DNA of 64,000 bases from Marinospirillum alkalitolerans. GTDB lineage: Bacteria > Pseudomonadota > Gammaproteobacteria > Pseudomonadales > Halomonadaceae. This document shows, piece by piece, positions 8,671 through 19,000 of this stretch. Where the stretch lies: the NCBI RefSeq assembly GCF_045055655.1, contig NZ_JBANFI010000002.1, positions 1 to 64,000 of the forward strand, written 5' to 3'. A model generated the notes under the pieces. It did not search any database and was not told where the DNA came from. It worked only from the letters and a program-made list of their open reading frames with translations. The first letter of the stretch is position 1, and every line of letters begins with the position of its first letter. Made by a program: the position numbers and the translations under genes.

Positions 8671-11127
8671 CTAGCGAGCGATTGGCAAGAGCTGCGTCAA
8701 CGGAGCCTGCCCTAATAAAGCCTGAGTTTCTTCTGCGGTCAACCAGTTTTTCTGGCTTTGCTGTTTCAAATCAGCAACACGCTGTAACACATGCGCCCAG
8801 CTAGAACTGTTCGCCAACAGCAGACCATGCACATCCAATGTACCGCCACGATTGATATAGCCAAGTGCTGCGGTGCGCTCTGGTCCCAGATCGAGAGGGC
8901 GCAGATGCCCTAAGAGCACTTCTGGACGCCCATGACAGATAAAAATCCGGATGGCGGTACTGGAGGGAAAGAGGGCTTCGCGCTCTGCGGCACTCACCTG
9001 CCAGCTGGCTTCCCAAGCATCCCGCGCCTGACGATAACGCCCCGGCTCTTGTAAATAAATCACGCAGGCGGCTTCACCTTGTTGATCTAAGCGCTGCCAG
9101 GCCAATAACGCCTGCTGCAGCTGATACGCTCCTATTGCGACCAGCTGTATCGCCGCACTCGCCTGACCTGCCACGCAGACTGCACCCTGTTCTGCCAATA
9201 AGCGGCTCTGCTGCTCATCCATCACACTTGGCAGAGCGCGCTTGGGTACAATCAAGTTCGCGATCTGGCCTTGATAGCGATAGACATCCAGTAAAGCCAT
9301 TGCGGCTGAATTGGCATCAGCGGGGAAGATCACCCGCGCCATATCACTCATTTCTCCCAGTAGCGCTTCGGCCAGCGTTGAGTCCTGGTGCGATTGCTCA
9401 TTCTTGCCGTTTTCCCAAAGGTGGGAGCTGGAAATAATCGGAATTGAGCGCCAACCCGCCGGTTCGCCAGCCTCTTTTTGATGGCGCGCAAAGATCAGCT
9501 CTTGGCGCAAAGCACCGAGCATCTTGACTGAAAAGGCTTCATAAGAAACCGCCAGATTCAATCCACCTTTATTGGCCAGCACCGCACTGACCACAGCTTC
9601 TTCGTTTAATGCCGTAATGACGGCACCATCCACCGCTTCATCTAAGGAGAACTCCGGCTGACAGACCCGATGTTTGAGCTTCGCCAGCGTGAGGTTCATG
9701 TTGTTGCTCGACATCTCGTCTGGATTGCCCACGCGCACGCGCAAATCAGGATTGAGCTTGATCAACTGACTAAACGCCACATCGACTGAGGCCATCGGAG
9801 AGTGGAGACGTTGATCAGCAGGAATCCAAGGTGGCGTTGGCTGTAAAAGATCAGCAACCTGACGCTGGGTGAGCGCATGATCCCGCTCTAAAGGCCTTTG
9901 CTGCTGCGCATGCTGCTGAAAAACACAACGCGCCTGATCCAACACGCTGGGCGACTGCCATAAGCGGGCAGCCCCCTCATTAAATAAACGCCGTGCTTCT
10001 TCATCCTTGGCGGGATTCGCAGGCAAAGGCGTGCCGTGCGCACGATTGGTCCCTGCCCCTGGGAAGCCATAACCCTTGGGCGCTTCGGCAATCAGATAAG
10101 GTAGACGCGCGGGATAGTGGGCCTGTCCAGCACGAATCTGCTCAGCCTCCTGTTGTAACCAAGCCTCGCTGGTCAGAATACCCCAGGCAAAATCGGCAGG
10201 ATCTCGCCCATCAATCAGGCAGGGCATAAAGCCATGCTGTTTGAGATGCGTCGCGAACCACTCTGGACCGCCTTCCAGCATCAATGTAGAGCGCTGATCA
10301 ATACGACGGCCATTGGCAATCATCACCGGCGTGACCCAGCCACTGTCTTCAGCGCGCCACCAAAGCGGTGCCCAATCACTGCCCCGCTGCTCTTCAAAAG
10401 CGCCATCAGATAAAAAGGCCACCAGCTGTTCGCCCTGCTCGCAGGCATGCACATATTGCAAGCCAGTAAAACCCAGATAGCCACCCTCACTGACGGCTCC
10501 CGCTGTATTGACATTCGCATGACTGCCCAAGGGGGAGGCAGGTTGTCCCTGCTGATTGATGGCATAGGAATAGAAATCCTGCACAAAACGTGTCAAGGAG
10601 GGATTATCCCAAGCTGGGTAGGCCTCGGCATGGCGCTGCTTTTGATTGCCTACCAGCAGATTCACGCTATCGATGGCGGCCACACAGTGTCCTTGCTCCA
10701 TCAACCAGCTGCGCGTCTGGCCAGAAAAAAGGTTCGCCAACAGATAGCCCAGATAGGCGGGCACCATATTAAGCGAGCCGCCAGTATGCCCTTGAGGATC
10801 GGCTTTAAAATCAGCCGCCTCTAAAGGCGCGCCATCGACCTTCACCTGTTGGGCATAGGTGGCATGCACCACCAGCCACAAGGCGGCATTCGCGAGCTGA
10901 TCAGCAGCCATTAAGCGCTCAAGCAACACCTTGCGATCAGAGCCCTGTGCCTCTAAAGACGCTAACAGACGGGCAATCCGCACCTGCGTCAAGGGTTGAT
11001 GCACGATCACCCCCTGGCCTTCGGCCCAGGTCGCAAATAGCGGGTCCTGCTCACAGGCTTGCTGGGCTTCTTGCTGCAACGCCGCCGCATCAAAATCCAT
11101 CCCAAAAAAAGCTGGTGTCATCTTCAT
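8671..11127 (-). CDS. Divergent phosphoketolase/transketolase-like ThDP enzyme
   Basis: 818 aa, the size of xylulose-5-phosphate/fructose-6-phosphate phosphoketolases, which split sugar phosphates to acetyl phosphate using thiamine diphosphate. The ThDP half carries a GHTGGSLN block, SEGGYLGF (compare HEGGELGY) and SDGAFEEQRG where classical enzymes have a GDG-EAETGP motif. The C-terminal half has the NLIVPKR block resembling NLIVASKQ. The classical GPGHGGPA motif is not evident, so substrate choice may differ; related proteins are, as I recall, sometimes labelled xylulose 5-phosphate 3-epimerase. GGAG is seven bases before the ATG. It lies directly upstream of minC on the same strand. The superfamily is confident; the exact reaction is not. 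Confidence 0.78.
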   Translation of the reverse strand: MKMTPAFFGMDFDAAALQQEAQQACEQDPLFATWAEGQGVIVHQPLTQVRIARLLASLEAQGSDRKVLLERLMAADQLANAALWLVVHATYAQQVKVDGAPLEAADFKADPQGHTGGSLNMVPAYLGYLLANLFSGQTRSWLMEQGHCVAAIDSVNLLVGNQKQRHAEAYPAWDNPSLTRFVQDFYSYAINQQGQPASPLGSHANVNTAGAVSEGGYLGFTGLQYVHACEQGEQLVAFLSDGAFEEQRGSDWAPLWWRAEDSGWVTPVMIANGRRIDQRSTLMLEGGPEWFATHLKQHGFMPCLIDGRDPADFAWGILTSEAWLQQEAEQIRAGQAHYPARLPYLIAEAPKGYGFPGAGTNRAHGTPLPANPAKDEEARRLFNEGAARLWQSPSVLDQARCVFQQHAQQQRPLERDHALTQRQVADLLQPTPPWIPADQRLHSPMASVDVAFSQLIKLNPDLRVRVGNPDEMSSNNMNLTLAKLKHRVCQPEFSLDEAVDGAVITALNEEAVVSAVLANKGGLNLAVSYEAFSVKMLGALRQELIFARHQKEAGEPAGWRSIPIISSSHLWENGKNEQSHQDSTLAEALLGEMSDMARVIFPADANSAAMALLDVYRYQGQIANLIVPKRALPSVMDEQQSRLLAEQGAVCVAGQASAAIQLVAIGAYQLQQALLAWQRLDQQGEAACVIYLQEPGRYRQARDAWEASWQVSAAEREALFPSSTAIRIFICHGRPEVLLGHLRPLDLGPERTAALGYINRGGTLDVHGLLLANSSSWAHVLQRVADLKQQSQKNWLTAEETQALLGQAPLTQLLPIAR

Positions 11128-11376
11128 TCCTACACTCCATCTTGGTCTTCATCCTCGCATGCACAGCAAAGGAGAAGGACATCTTACTGATCTGCTGCTC
11201 ACCCTCACTCAGACAGGCCGAGTGAATGACTACGCCTAACGGCAGGCTTCTGCTAGAATGGCCGACCGTTTCCAAAACCTGTAGCTGTTTTACTATGCGT
11301 TCCGCTCTGCTGGAGAAGACGTCGTTTCAGCCAGCATGACACCTCGACCATCTTGCAACAAGGGCCTTCGTCAATC
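11128..11376. other. Divergent intergenic region
   Basis: About 250 bp between two divergent genes. It must hold promoters for both, but I could not pick convincing -35/-10 pairs, and I see no hairpin or RNA element. Confidence 0.4.
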
Positions 11377-14055
11377 ATGAATTCGCTGCTCGTGCGCGTC
11401 GCACCTTTTATCTTTAAGCCTTCCCTTGCAGACCAAGATCCTGCTATCCGTCGACTCGCATTACAGCGCCTTGATCTCAATCATCCAACAGATCAAGCCC
11501 TTTTTATTGACTGGCTCAACAGCGAAACTCAGCCTGAACTCTTAAACCTGGGTGCTGCACAGCTGACCCAGCCTGCACAAGTTATTGATTATCTTCATCA
11601 GCTTAATACTTCTACGGCAGACATACCAGCACGGCAAGCGCTACAAACCCAGCTTAAACAAGGCTTGACGGGGCTTGAGACAGAGCCAGCCTGTCAGCTG
11701 ATTGCCGCTTTAGAATGCACCGCTACCCAGCTTTTTTTGCTGGCCGAGCTTGAGTCTCTAGCCCTTCGTCAAGCCCTGTTGGCACAGCTCAGTCAGCAAC
11801 AGATGGATGAAAGCCACTGGATCGAGATTGCCCTACATAATGATTTTGCCGTCATCCGCCAGCTGGCCGCTGAACAGATCACCTCAGATGCGGGACTGGA
11901 AACCCTGATCAAACTCAGCCAGAAGGATAAACGCATCTGGCGTGCCGCAAAGGATCAACTCCAGCAGCGCCGCCAGCAAGCCGCCGAGCAACAGGCCGCC
12001 GAGCAGCAAGCACAGGCATTGATTGACCAACTCAGCACGATGAACAAGCTCACTGATGACCCACTGTTCAGCGCGCGCCTCAGTCATTTTAACCAGCGCT
12101 GGCAAGAGATACTGCAAGCCCACCCTGCTCTGCCCTCATCACTACAAACAGCTTTTGCGCAACACAAGCAGCAAGCCGAGGCCCATCTGGCGGCTGTCGC
12201 TGAACGCGCGGCTCAGGCTGAGGCTGAACAGGCTCGCCTCGCCAAGCAACAAGCCGATCAGGCAGCTTGTCTAGCGGATTTGCAAAACCTGGTAGAAGCT
12301 TGGATTGAGACCCCGCAACCCTCTCTCAGCGAGCGCCAAGCTTGGCAAGAACAAGCACACCGGCTTTTAGAAGCAGCGCAGAATCAAGAGGCGTCGCGCT
12401 CATTTCAGCAGCGCTGCACCCAACTCTCACAAGTCTTAGCGAGCTTTGCTGCCGCTTATCACCGCTGGGATGCTCTGCTGCCATTGCTGGATCAGGCTGA
12501 TCTCACTGAGGCCCAGCTGCACGAACTGGCTTGGCCTCAGGATTTGCCCGCTCCCCAAGCCTTGCTGGAACAACAACAACGCCTGATGCAACCCGCCAGC
12601 AAGCCCACCCCAGCGCAAGCGGTCTCAACTGGCCCAACAGCACAAGAAGTTCAGCCTCTGCTTGATGCCCTGACACAAGCGCTTGAGGCAGGACAACTCA
12701 AAGCAGCAGTCGAATATCAACAACAGCTCAGTCATCAGCTGCACGCCTCTTTACCCGATGCACTGCATAGCCAATTCCGCCAGCTCAGCGCACAACTCAA
12801 TGAGCTTAAAGACTGGCAAGGCTTTGTCGCCGCGCCGAAACGTGAGGCGCTGTGCATCCAGATGGAGCACTTGGCTGCTGATCAGGATATGGCCCTGTCC
12901 GTCAAGGCCGATAAGATTCAAGCCCTGCAACAAGAATGGCGCAGTCTGGGCGCGGCAGCAGCGCATCAGGCACTATGGCGACGCTTCAAAAGTGCAGCCG
13001 ATCAGGCGTTTGAGCCTTGCAAAGCCTGGTTTGCTGAACAAGCCGAAATCAAAAACTATCACCAGCAGCAGCGCGCCAACATCTGCGCAGAATTGGAAAA
13101 CGCAGCCCAAGCGGCTGCTTTCCATCAGCTGGATGCGCAACAGCTCGATTTTCTGATCCAGCAAGCTCACGAAGAATGGAAGCGCTTTAGCCCAGTCAAT
13201 CGCCAACAAGGCAAGCTGCTAGCTGAACGCTTTCAACAAGCCTTACAGCCTTTCAAACAACAGCTTAGCCAGCATCGACAGCGCCATGCCGATGCCAAAC
13301 AAGCGCTGATCGATCAAGCCGAAGCACTACTGCAGGCGCTTGATGAGCAGCAGATCTCTTTGCCGCAAGCGATAGAGCAGAGCAAACAGCTCCAACACCT
13401 GTGGCGCAGTATCGGTGCGGCCGCACCGGGCAAAGAGCAAAAGCTGTGGAAGCGTTTTCGTGCTGCCTGTGATGATCTTTTTACCCAACGAGATCAGCAG
13501 CGCCAGCAACAGGTTGCGCAGCAAGCCGGCCAACTTCAACAGGCGAAAGCGCAGCTTCAAACCGCTTGGCAGGCTGTAGAGCAACACCAGTGGCAACAGG
13601 CCGAGCAGCAGTTCCAGAGCCTGCAAGCGATCACCCTGCCCCAAGCCCAGATGTCAGCCTGGCAACAACAGCTGGGAGAGTTAGAGCAACGGCTGAACCA
13701 GCAGCGCCAGCAACAGCAGCGTGCAGCACAGGTTGAACAGCTGCGCCAAAAACTAGACGCGCTACCCAGCGCCAGCCAGCTGCAAGATCCACTCGCAGCA
13801 CAAAAACTGGTCGTACAATTGGCCATGCTGGCGAAGCTGCCTTTATCACCTGATGAAAAAAGGGTGCAGCTTGAGCTACAGGTAGAAAAATTAAATCTGG
13901 GCCTACAGCAGGGCGTCACGCTGAGCAACCAAGAAGAAATCACTCAGCTGATCGATCGTTGGATGGCGTTAGGCGGGGGTCGCGGCGATCAAGACCAGGC
14001 AGACGCCCTCAGCCGCCGCTTCTGGCAAGCGGCACAGGCCTATTTGGCGCTCTAG
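11377..14055 (+). CDS. Gln-rich DUF349 repeat protein
   Basis: 892 aa, cytoplasmic, mostly alpha-helical and very rich in Gln, Ala and Leu. It carries several DUF349-type repeats, seen as recurring blocks with a conserved W(R/K)xxGxA core followed by LW+RF+ (for example WRSLGAAAAHQALWRRFK and WRSIGAAAPGKEQKLWKRF). The N-terminal part resembles HEAT-like helical repeats, and there are long coiled-coil stretches. The family has no settled function. The ATG at 11377 is preferred over an upstream in-frame TTG at 11353 because the upstream residues are not conserved-looking. It is a single-gene unit transcribed away from the phosphoketolase-like gene. Confidence 0.8.
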   Translation: MNSLLVRVAPFIFKPSLADQDPAIRRLALQRLDLNHPTDQALFIDWLNSETQPELLNLGAAQLTQPAQVIDYLHQLNTSTADIPARQALQTQLKQGLTGLETEPACQLIAALECTATQLFLLAELESLALRQALLAQLSQQQMDESHWIEIALHNDFAVIRQLAAEQITSDAGLETLIKLSQKDKRIWRAAKDQLQQRRQQAAEQQAAEQQAQALIDQLSTMNKLTDDPLFSARLSHFNQRWQEILQAHPALPSSLQTAFAQHKQQAEAHLAAVAERAAQAEAEQARLAKQQADQAACLADLQNLVEAWIETPQPSLSERQAWQEQAHRLLEAAQNQEASRSFQQRCTQLSQVLASFAAAYHRWDALLPLLDQADLTEAQLHELAWPQDLPAPQALLEQQQRLMQPASKPTPAQAVSTGPTAQEVQPLLDALTQALEAGQLKAAVEYQQQLSHQLHASLPDALHSQFRQLSAQLNELKDWQGFVAAPKREALCIQMEHLAADQDMALSVKADKIQALQQEWRSLGAAAAHQALWRRFKSAADQAFEPCKAWFAEQAEIKNYHQQQRANICAELENAAQAAAFHQLDAQQLDFLIQQAHEEWKRFSPVNRQQGKLLAERFQQALQPFKQQLSQHRQRHADAKQALIDQAEALLQALDEQQISLPQAIEQSKQLQHLWRSIGAAAPGKEQKLWKRFRAACDDLFTQRDQQRQQQVAQQAGQLQQAKAQLQTAWQAVEQHQWQQAEQQFQSLQAITLPQAQMSAWQQQLGELEQRLNQQRQQQQRAAQVEQLRQKLDALPSASQLQDPLAAQKLVVQLAMLAKLPLSPDEKRVQLELQVEKLNLGLQQGVTLSNQEEITQLIDRWMALGGGRGDQDQADALSRRFWQAAQAYLAL

Positions 14056-14107
14056 CACGCCGACTGAGGAAGAGCACAAACAAAGAAGATCGACCCTAAA
14101 AACAAGA

Positions 14108-14141
14108 ACCCCCAGAGCTGGACGATCCAACATCTGGGGGT
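14108..14141 (-). terminator. Terminator for phaB
   Basis: The arms ACCCCCAGA (14108-14116) and TCTGGGGGT (14133-14141) form a perfect 9 bp stem. On the minus strand the stem is followed by a T-rich run, so it should terminate phaB. The plus side lacks a T-run, so it is a weaker stop for the DUF349 gene. Confidence 0.75.
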
Positions 14142-14185
14142 GAGGCTGATGGCAATATCAGCGCTAAAGGCGGCCACTCAGCCTC

Positions 14186-14923
14186 TTAGTGCATAAACTG
14201 CCCACCGTTGGCATCAATATTGGCACCGGTAATAAAGCTGGAAGCTTCATCCGCCAAGAAGACAACCAAACGTGCGATATCTTCTGGCTCACCAAAACGC
14301 CCAACCGGAATCTGCGCCTTAATGCTTTCACGAATATCCTCACGGATTTTCATAATCATGTCAGTCGCGATATAACCAGGTGAAATGGTATTCACCGTGA
14401 TGCCTTTACGCGCTGTTTCCTGAGCCAGCGCCTTAGTAAAACCATGCATCCCCGCTTTCGCGGCGGAATAGTTGGTTTGCCCCACCTGGCCCTTCTCACC
14501 GTTAATCGATGAAATATTAATGATGCGGCCAAATTGCTGCTCCAGCATCCCATCGAGGCAGGCTTTAGACGTGTTAAACACACTGTCCAGATTCGTACTG
14601 ATCACAGAGCGCCACTGCTCTGCATCCATCTTTTTCAACATGCCATCAGCAGTAATACCAGCATTATTGACCAGTACTGTCACTGGACCAAAGCGCGCAC
14701 AGATATCCGCGTAGCTCTGTGCAACAGAATCAAAGCTGGTGACATCGGCATAGCTGATGCCCATATCAAAACCTGCCTCTTTTTGCTCCTGCTGCCAAGC
14801 CTTGGCCTTGGCCTCATTCGAATAACCAGCGACCACCTGATAGCCGGCTTTCGCTAAAGCCTGACAGATGCCTGATCCAATACCGCCTGTACCACCGGTG
14901 ACCCAAGCAATCTTCTTTTGCAT
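14186..14923 (-). CDS. phaB: Acetoacetyl-CoA reductase PhaB (SDR family)
   Basis: 245 aa short-chain dehydrogenase/reductase that should reduce acetoacetyl-CoA to (R)-3-hydroxybutyryl-CoA with NADPH for polyhydroxybutyrate synthesis. The Rossmann motif GGTGGIG is near residue 9, NNAG follows, the catalytic Tyr-Lys pair is in YSAAKAG, and the INISSINGEKGQ and FGRI blocks are the PhaB-type signatures that separate it from FabG. A GGGAG Shine-Dalgarno lies upstream of the ATG. No phaA or phaC gene is adjacent, so its polymer role rests on family resemblance; a FabG-like role is possible. Confidence 0.88.
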   Translation of the reverse strand: MQKKIAWVTGGTGGIGSGICQALAKAGYQVVAGYSNEAKAKAWQQEQKEAGFDMGISYADVTSFDSVAQSYADICARFGPVTVLVNNAGITADGMLKKMDAEQWRSVISTNLDSVFNTSKACLDGMLEQQFGRIINISSINGEKGQVGQTNYSAAKAGMHGFTKALAQETARKGITVNTISPGYIATDMIMKIREDIRESIKAQIPVGRFGEPEDIARLVVFLADEASSFITGANIDANGGQFMH

Positions 14924-15111
14924 CGATATGACTCCCTCTGTTGTGTAGCAAAACTGGTGTCTTTCAGCATGGAAGTTGTTATTGGTGCGAAAGACAAATC
15001 AATCTGAAAAAGCTTAACGGCACTTCTTGTCATTTTTGTGGCGCATGGATGAGCTTTTCAACTCTTAAACTACACCCTCCAGTCAGAATTGCAACTCGCT
15101 TTAGTCTTGGC

Positions 15112-15140
15112 TTGACATAGGTCTAAAGTGCGATTAATAT
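15112..15140 (+). promoter_or_regulatory. Sigma-70 promoter of the initiator tRNA gene
   Basis: A perfect TTGACA (15112-15117), a 17 bp spacer and TAATAT (15135-15140), followed by a GC-rich stretch (GCTGGCC) before the expected start site. GC-rich discriminators are typical of stringently controlled stable-RNA promoters. The tRNA begins 13 bp after the -10. Confidence 0.85.
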
Positions 15141-15152
15141 GCTGGCCTCTGA

Positions 15153-15229
<77 letters not shown>

Positions 15230-15240
15230 AACAAAAGAAA

Positions 15241-15275
15241 AGCAGATCAATCAATAGGTTGGTCTGCTTTTTTTG
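15241..15275 (+). terminator. Rho-independent terminator of the tRNA gene
   Basis: AGCAGATCAA (15241-15250) pairs with TTGGTCTGCT (15259-15268) with one G:U, followed by a run of seven or more T residues. Confidence 0.9.
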
Positions 15276-15339
15276 TTGCCTACAAAAAAACCACCTGCAC
15301 CCAACACATTGGCCCATGAGACGCATTTATATACGGCAT

Positions 15340-16056
15340 CTAGTATTCCCAGTGGTTGTAAGCTAAGGGTCGACTGTTAAGTAAACTTCTCCGCTCTCTC
15401 CAATCTGGCAGATGCCTGTCCATCAATGCTTTAAAACGATCATTGTGATGCCGCTCATGTAGATGAATCAGCTCATGCACGAGGATGTATTCCAGACACT
15501 CCGGTGGTTTTTTTGCCAACTCTAAGTTCAGCCAGATTCGGCATGCCTGTATGTTGCAACTACCCCACTTGGTTTTCATTTTTTTAACACCCACGGCAGC
15601 AATACTGACATCGATTTGCTTCAACCAGTCGGGCAAGAGGGTGTCTACGCGTGTTTTCAGTGCTTCACGGTAAAAGGCATCCAGAACTCTGACTTTATTT
15701 TCGAAAGAGGTGCCTGGGTTAATCAAAAGCCGTAACCGATCTCGCCCAACCTCAACCCGGTGTTTACCTGCCACCTCTTTCACATCAAGACGGTAGGGTT
15801 TACCCCACAAGTAATGACACTCACCGCTGACCATTTCCCGGCTAGATTGACGAGGCTGCTGGGCAAAGTCTCTCTGTTGCATTTTGATCCATGCAAGACG
15901 GTTAATCACAGCCATACGGATAGCCGTATCAGACATACTCACTGGCGCAGAAACCCGTACTCGACCATCAGGGGGCAGCACACTGATATGCAAGTGTTTA
16001 ATGGGCTTGCGGTTCAACTGTACGGCTATCGAACCGATTTCCAGATGACTGATCAT
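15340..16056 (-). CDS. YgjP-type M48-like metallopeptidase
   Basis: 238 aa. The zinc motif HELIH with a following HHNDRF segment (pattern HExxH...H) and the conserved KTKWGSC block place it in the YgjP/DUF45 metallopeptidase group, cytoplasmic and of unclear substrate. Its ATG overlaps the hsdR stop by four bases, so it is the last gene of the restriction operon. Proteins of this group are often found beside type I restriction genes, which suggests co-transfer or a processing role, but nothing here proves it. Confidence 0.85.
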   Translation of the reverse strand: MISHLEIGSIAVQLNRKPIKHLHISVLPPDGRVRVSAPVSMSDTAIRMAVINRLAWIKMQQRDFAQQPRQSSREMVSGECHYLWGKPYRLDVKEVAGKHRVEVGRDRLRLLINPGTSFENKVRVLDAFYREALKTRVDTLLPDWLKQIDVSIAAVGVKKMKTKWGSCNIQACRIWLNLELAKKPPECLEYILVHELIHLHERHHNDRFKALMDRHLPDWRERRSLLNSRPLAYNHWEY

Positions 16057-19000
16057 TGATAGTCTTTCTGTGCTTTTGCCAGTTCCAAAATACTTTGAAC
16101 ATCGACTGAGTAACCGGCAGTTTCTTCGCGCACCGCATTGGCAATTTCTCGCTCCTTGAAGCGGTCACCCACCCAGTCCGCTTTTTTGGTATAGCGAATA
16201 GCCGTATCAATTTTTGTGGCCAGTAGTTCATCTTGACCAAAGTTATCGTAAAACGCGCGTTTGGGGTTGGAGTCCATAGATGACGGATAGTTAGACGCTG
16301 TCTGTTCCGGGCGAATCACCTTACGAGATAGCTCACGGATTTTCTCCAGATACTCCTGATATTCAATCGCTTTTTGGCGGCGAAGCTCAATCAGTTCATC
16401 TAGCAACACCGACATTTGCTCGTAGTATTTCGGGTTAACCGGATTTTCATCGACGATGGTTTTACGTACGTTATTCTCGATGGTTTCCGCCATAGCATCC
16501 TGGTTCTTACGAATACTCTCGGGCAAGGCCTCAACGGCATCGGCACCTTTTTCGACGATTAACTCAATCAAACCCAGTTCTTCAAAGTCCATCAGCACTT
16601 CGCTGTCATCCGCACGAATATACATATCCAACAAGTGACGCATGGCAGGCTCAAAGCGTTTCATCTCAACCAAATCACCACTGGCCAGCTTCACTTCATC
16701 ACGGACTTTTTCAAAATGGGCCACTTCAGATCTAATTGAGTCTATATCTTGCGCTGAATAGCCTGCATCAGGCATTTCATTGGCGATATTGGCAAACGCA
16801 CGCAGCAGTTTGGCAACGTTCTGATAAAGCGTTAAGCGCAGCGCTTCCTTCTCCGTAAGCTCATCCTGATTAGAACCAGACTCACCACAAAAATAATGTA
16901 TGTAGTCTTCAGTGTTTCTCGGGGCCTTTACCGGCTCACACAGGGCTCGCACCATTTCCAGTGCATTGTCCAAGTCCAACTGGGCTTGCTCTAGGCGGTC
17001 TTTTAATAAACCAGCAACATCCTCTTTATCGTAGCCATCGAATGCGCCTTGAGTGTAATCAGAAATCGCTTTATCCAACGAGCGGAATAAATCTTTGTAA
17101 TCGATGATATAACCGTATTCTTTGTCATCCCCATCCAAACGATTGACGCGGCAAATGGCTTGAAACAAGTTGTGATCCGCCATTTGTTTGTCGATATACA
17201 AGTAGGTGGCCGAAGGGGCATCAAAGCCAGTCAGCAGCTTATCGACCACGATCAGCAAGCGCATTTGCCCTGGCTCATCAACAAATTGCTTTTTAACGTC
17301 TTTTTCAAATTCTTCAACGCGGTTTGCGACCGTGTCTTCCGCTTGCTCAAAGTAGTCCGCAAGCATCTTGCGGTAAATATCATACTTAAAGAGCTTTTCC
17401 GTTAAACCTTCACCGGTTTCTTCGCCTTTAATGCTCGCAGCGGTCGGCTGAAAACTGGTCACAATGGCAACCTTACCGGCCAAATCAGTTTGGTTGAACA
17501 TTTCATAGGCTTTACAAGCCTGGTAGACACTGGAGCAGACCAACATGGCATTGCCGTAGCCATCCATCAGACGTGGTTTGGTGTCCATATCCAGCAAAAT
17601 ATCATTCACTATCTGCTGCAATCGCGATTTACTGGATAGCACCTTCTGCATGGTGCCCCATTTTTGCTTCAACTGGGTTTTCGCTAATCGAGATAAGCCG
17701 CGAGTTTTAGCCTCAAACCATTCATCCACCTTTTTCTGTGAGGTAATGTTCTGGTCAATGTCTCGTGCTTCGTAGCGTAAATCCAACACCACAGCATCGG
17801 CGACGGCTTCATCAAACTTATAGGTATGAATATAAGGGCCAAACACCTCAACCGATTTTTTCTTGTCCTTCTTCATCAGCGGCGTGCCGGTGAAGCCTAC
17901 AAACATGGCTTCAGGCAGAATGGACTTCATTGCTTCGTGCAACTTACCTGATTGAGTACGATGACACTCATCCACAAACACAAACAGGTCACCTTTTGCT
18001 TTAAAGTCCGACGGTAGAGACTTCTTTAACTCGGCAATAAATTCATCCGTTGCAGCATCGTTGTCTGAGTCAGACTGGCGTCCAAACTTATGTACCAGAG
18101 AGCACACCAACCAAGGGTTTGGCTGGTTGAACGTCGCCACCAAATCAGCACCGCTTTTGGTGCGATAAATATCTTCCTCAACACCGGTGAACACCTTTTC
18201 AATCTGTTCGTCCAGCTCGGTACGATCGGTCACGATCAACACACGGGCGTCTTTTACATTTTCCCGTATCCATTTGGCCAGCCATACCATGGTGAGGCTT
18301 TTACCAGAACCTTGTGTATGCCAAATAATGCCGCCTTCACGCCTTGCTATATGGCGTTTTGCCGCTTCAATACCAAAGAACTGATTGTGGCGACAGGTCT
18401 TTTTAATACCGGCATCGAAAACGATAAAATCATGGATAATTTGTAGCAGACGTGCTTTGCTGCACACACGGCTCAGGTGGAAATCGAGCTTGTGCTCATA
18501 AGGATTGGCAAACTCCTCCTTCCACTCAAGGTAGTGTTTTTCAGGTGTTTCAATGGTGCCGTAACGCAAGCCTTGGGTGTCGTTACCCGCCATCACCAAT
18601 TGCATGCTGGTAAAGAAGTTGCGGATGAAGTCTTTCTTTTGGTTATCGAGATTCTGGCGAATGCCTTCTGAAACAGACACCGACGAGCGCTTCAATTCGA
18701 TAACGCCCAGCGCGATACCGTTTACATAGAGCACTATGTCTGGGCGCTTTTTGTTTTCACCCTTAATAGTCACCTCTTCGGCAAGGGCAAAATCGTTTGC
18801 TTCCGGATTCTGCCAGTCAATCAGCCACACGGTTTCGTTCAGGTGGCCAGCGCCCTCTTTGTCTTTCACGCCGTAGCGCAGCAGGCGGTACACCTCTTTG
18901 TTGGCGTAATAGAGCTTTTTACCTTCGCCTAGTGCTGCTGCCGTATCCAATTGGCGAATCGCACGATTGATCAACGCCTCGCTGACACCGCGTTTTTTTA

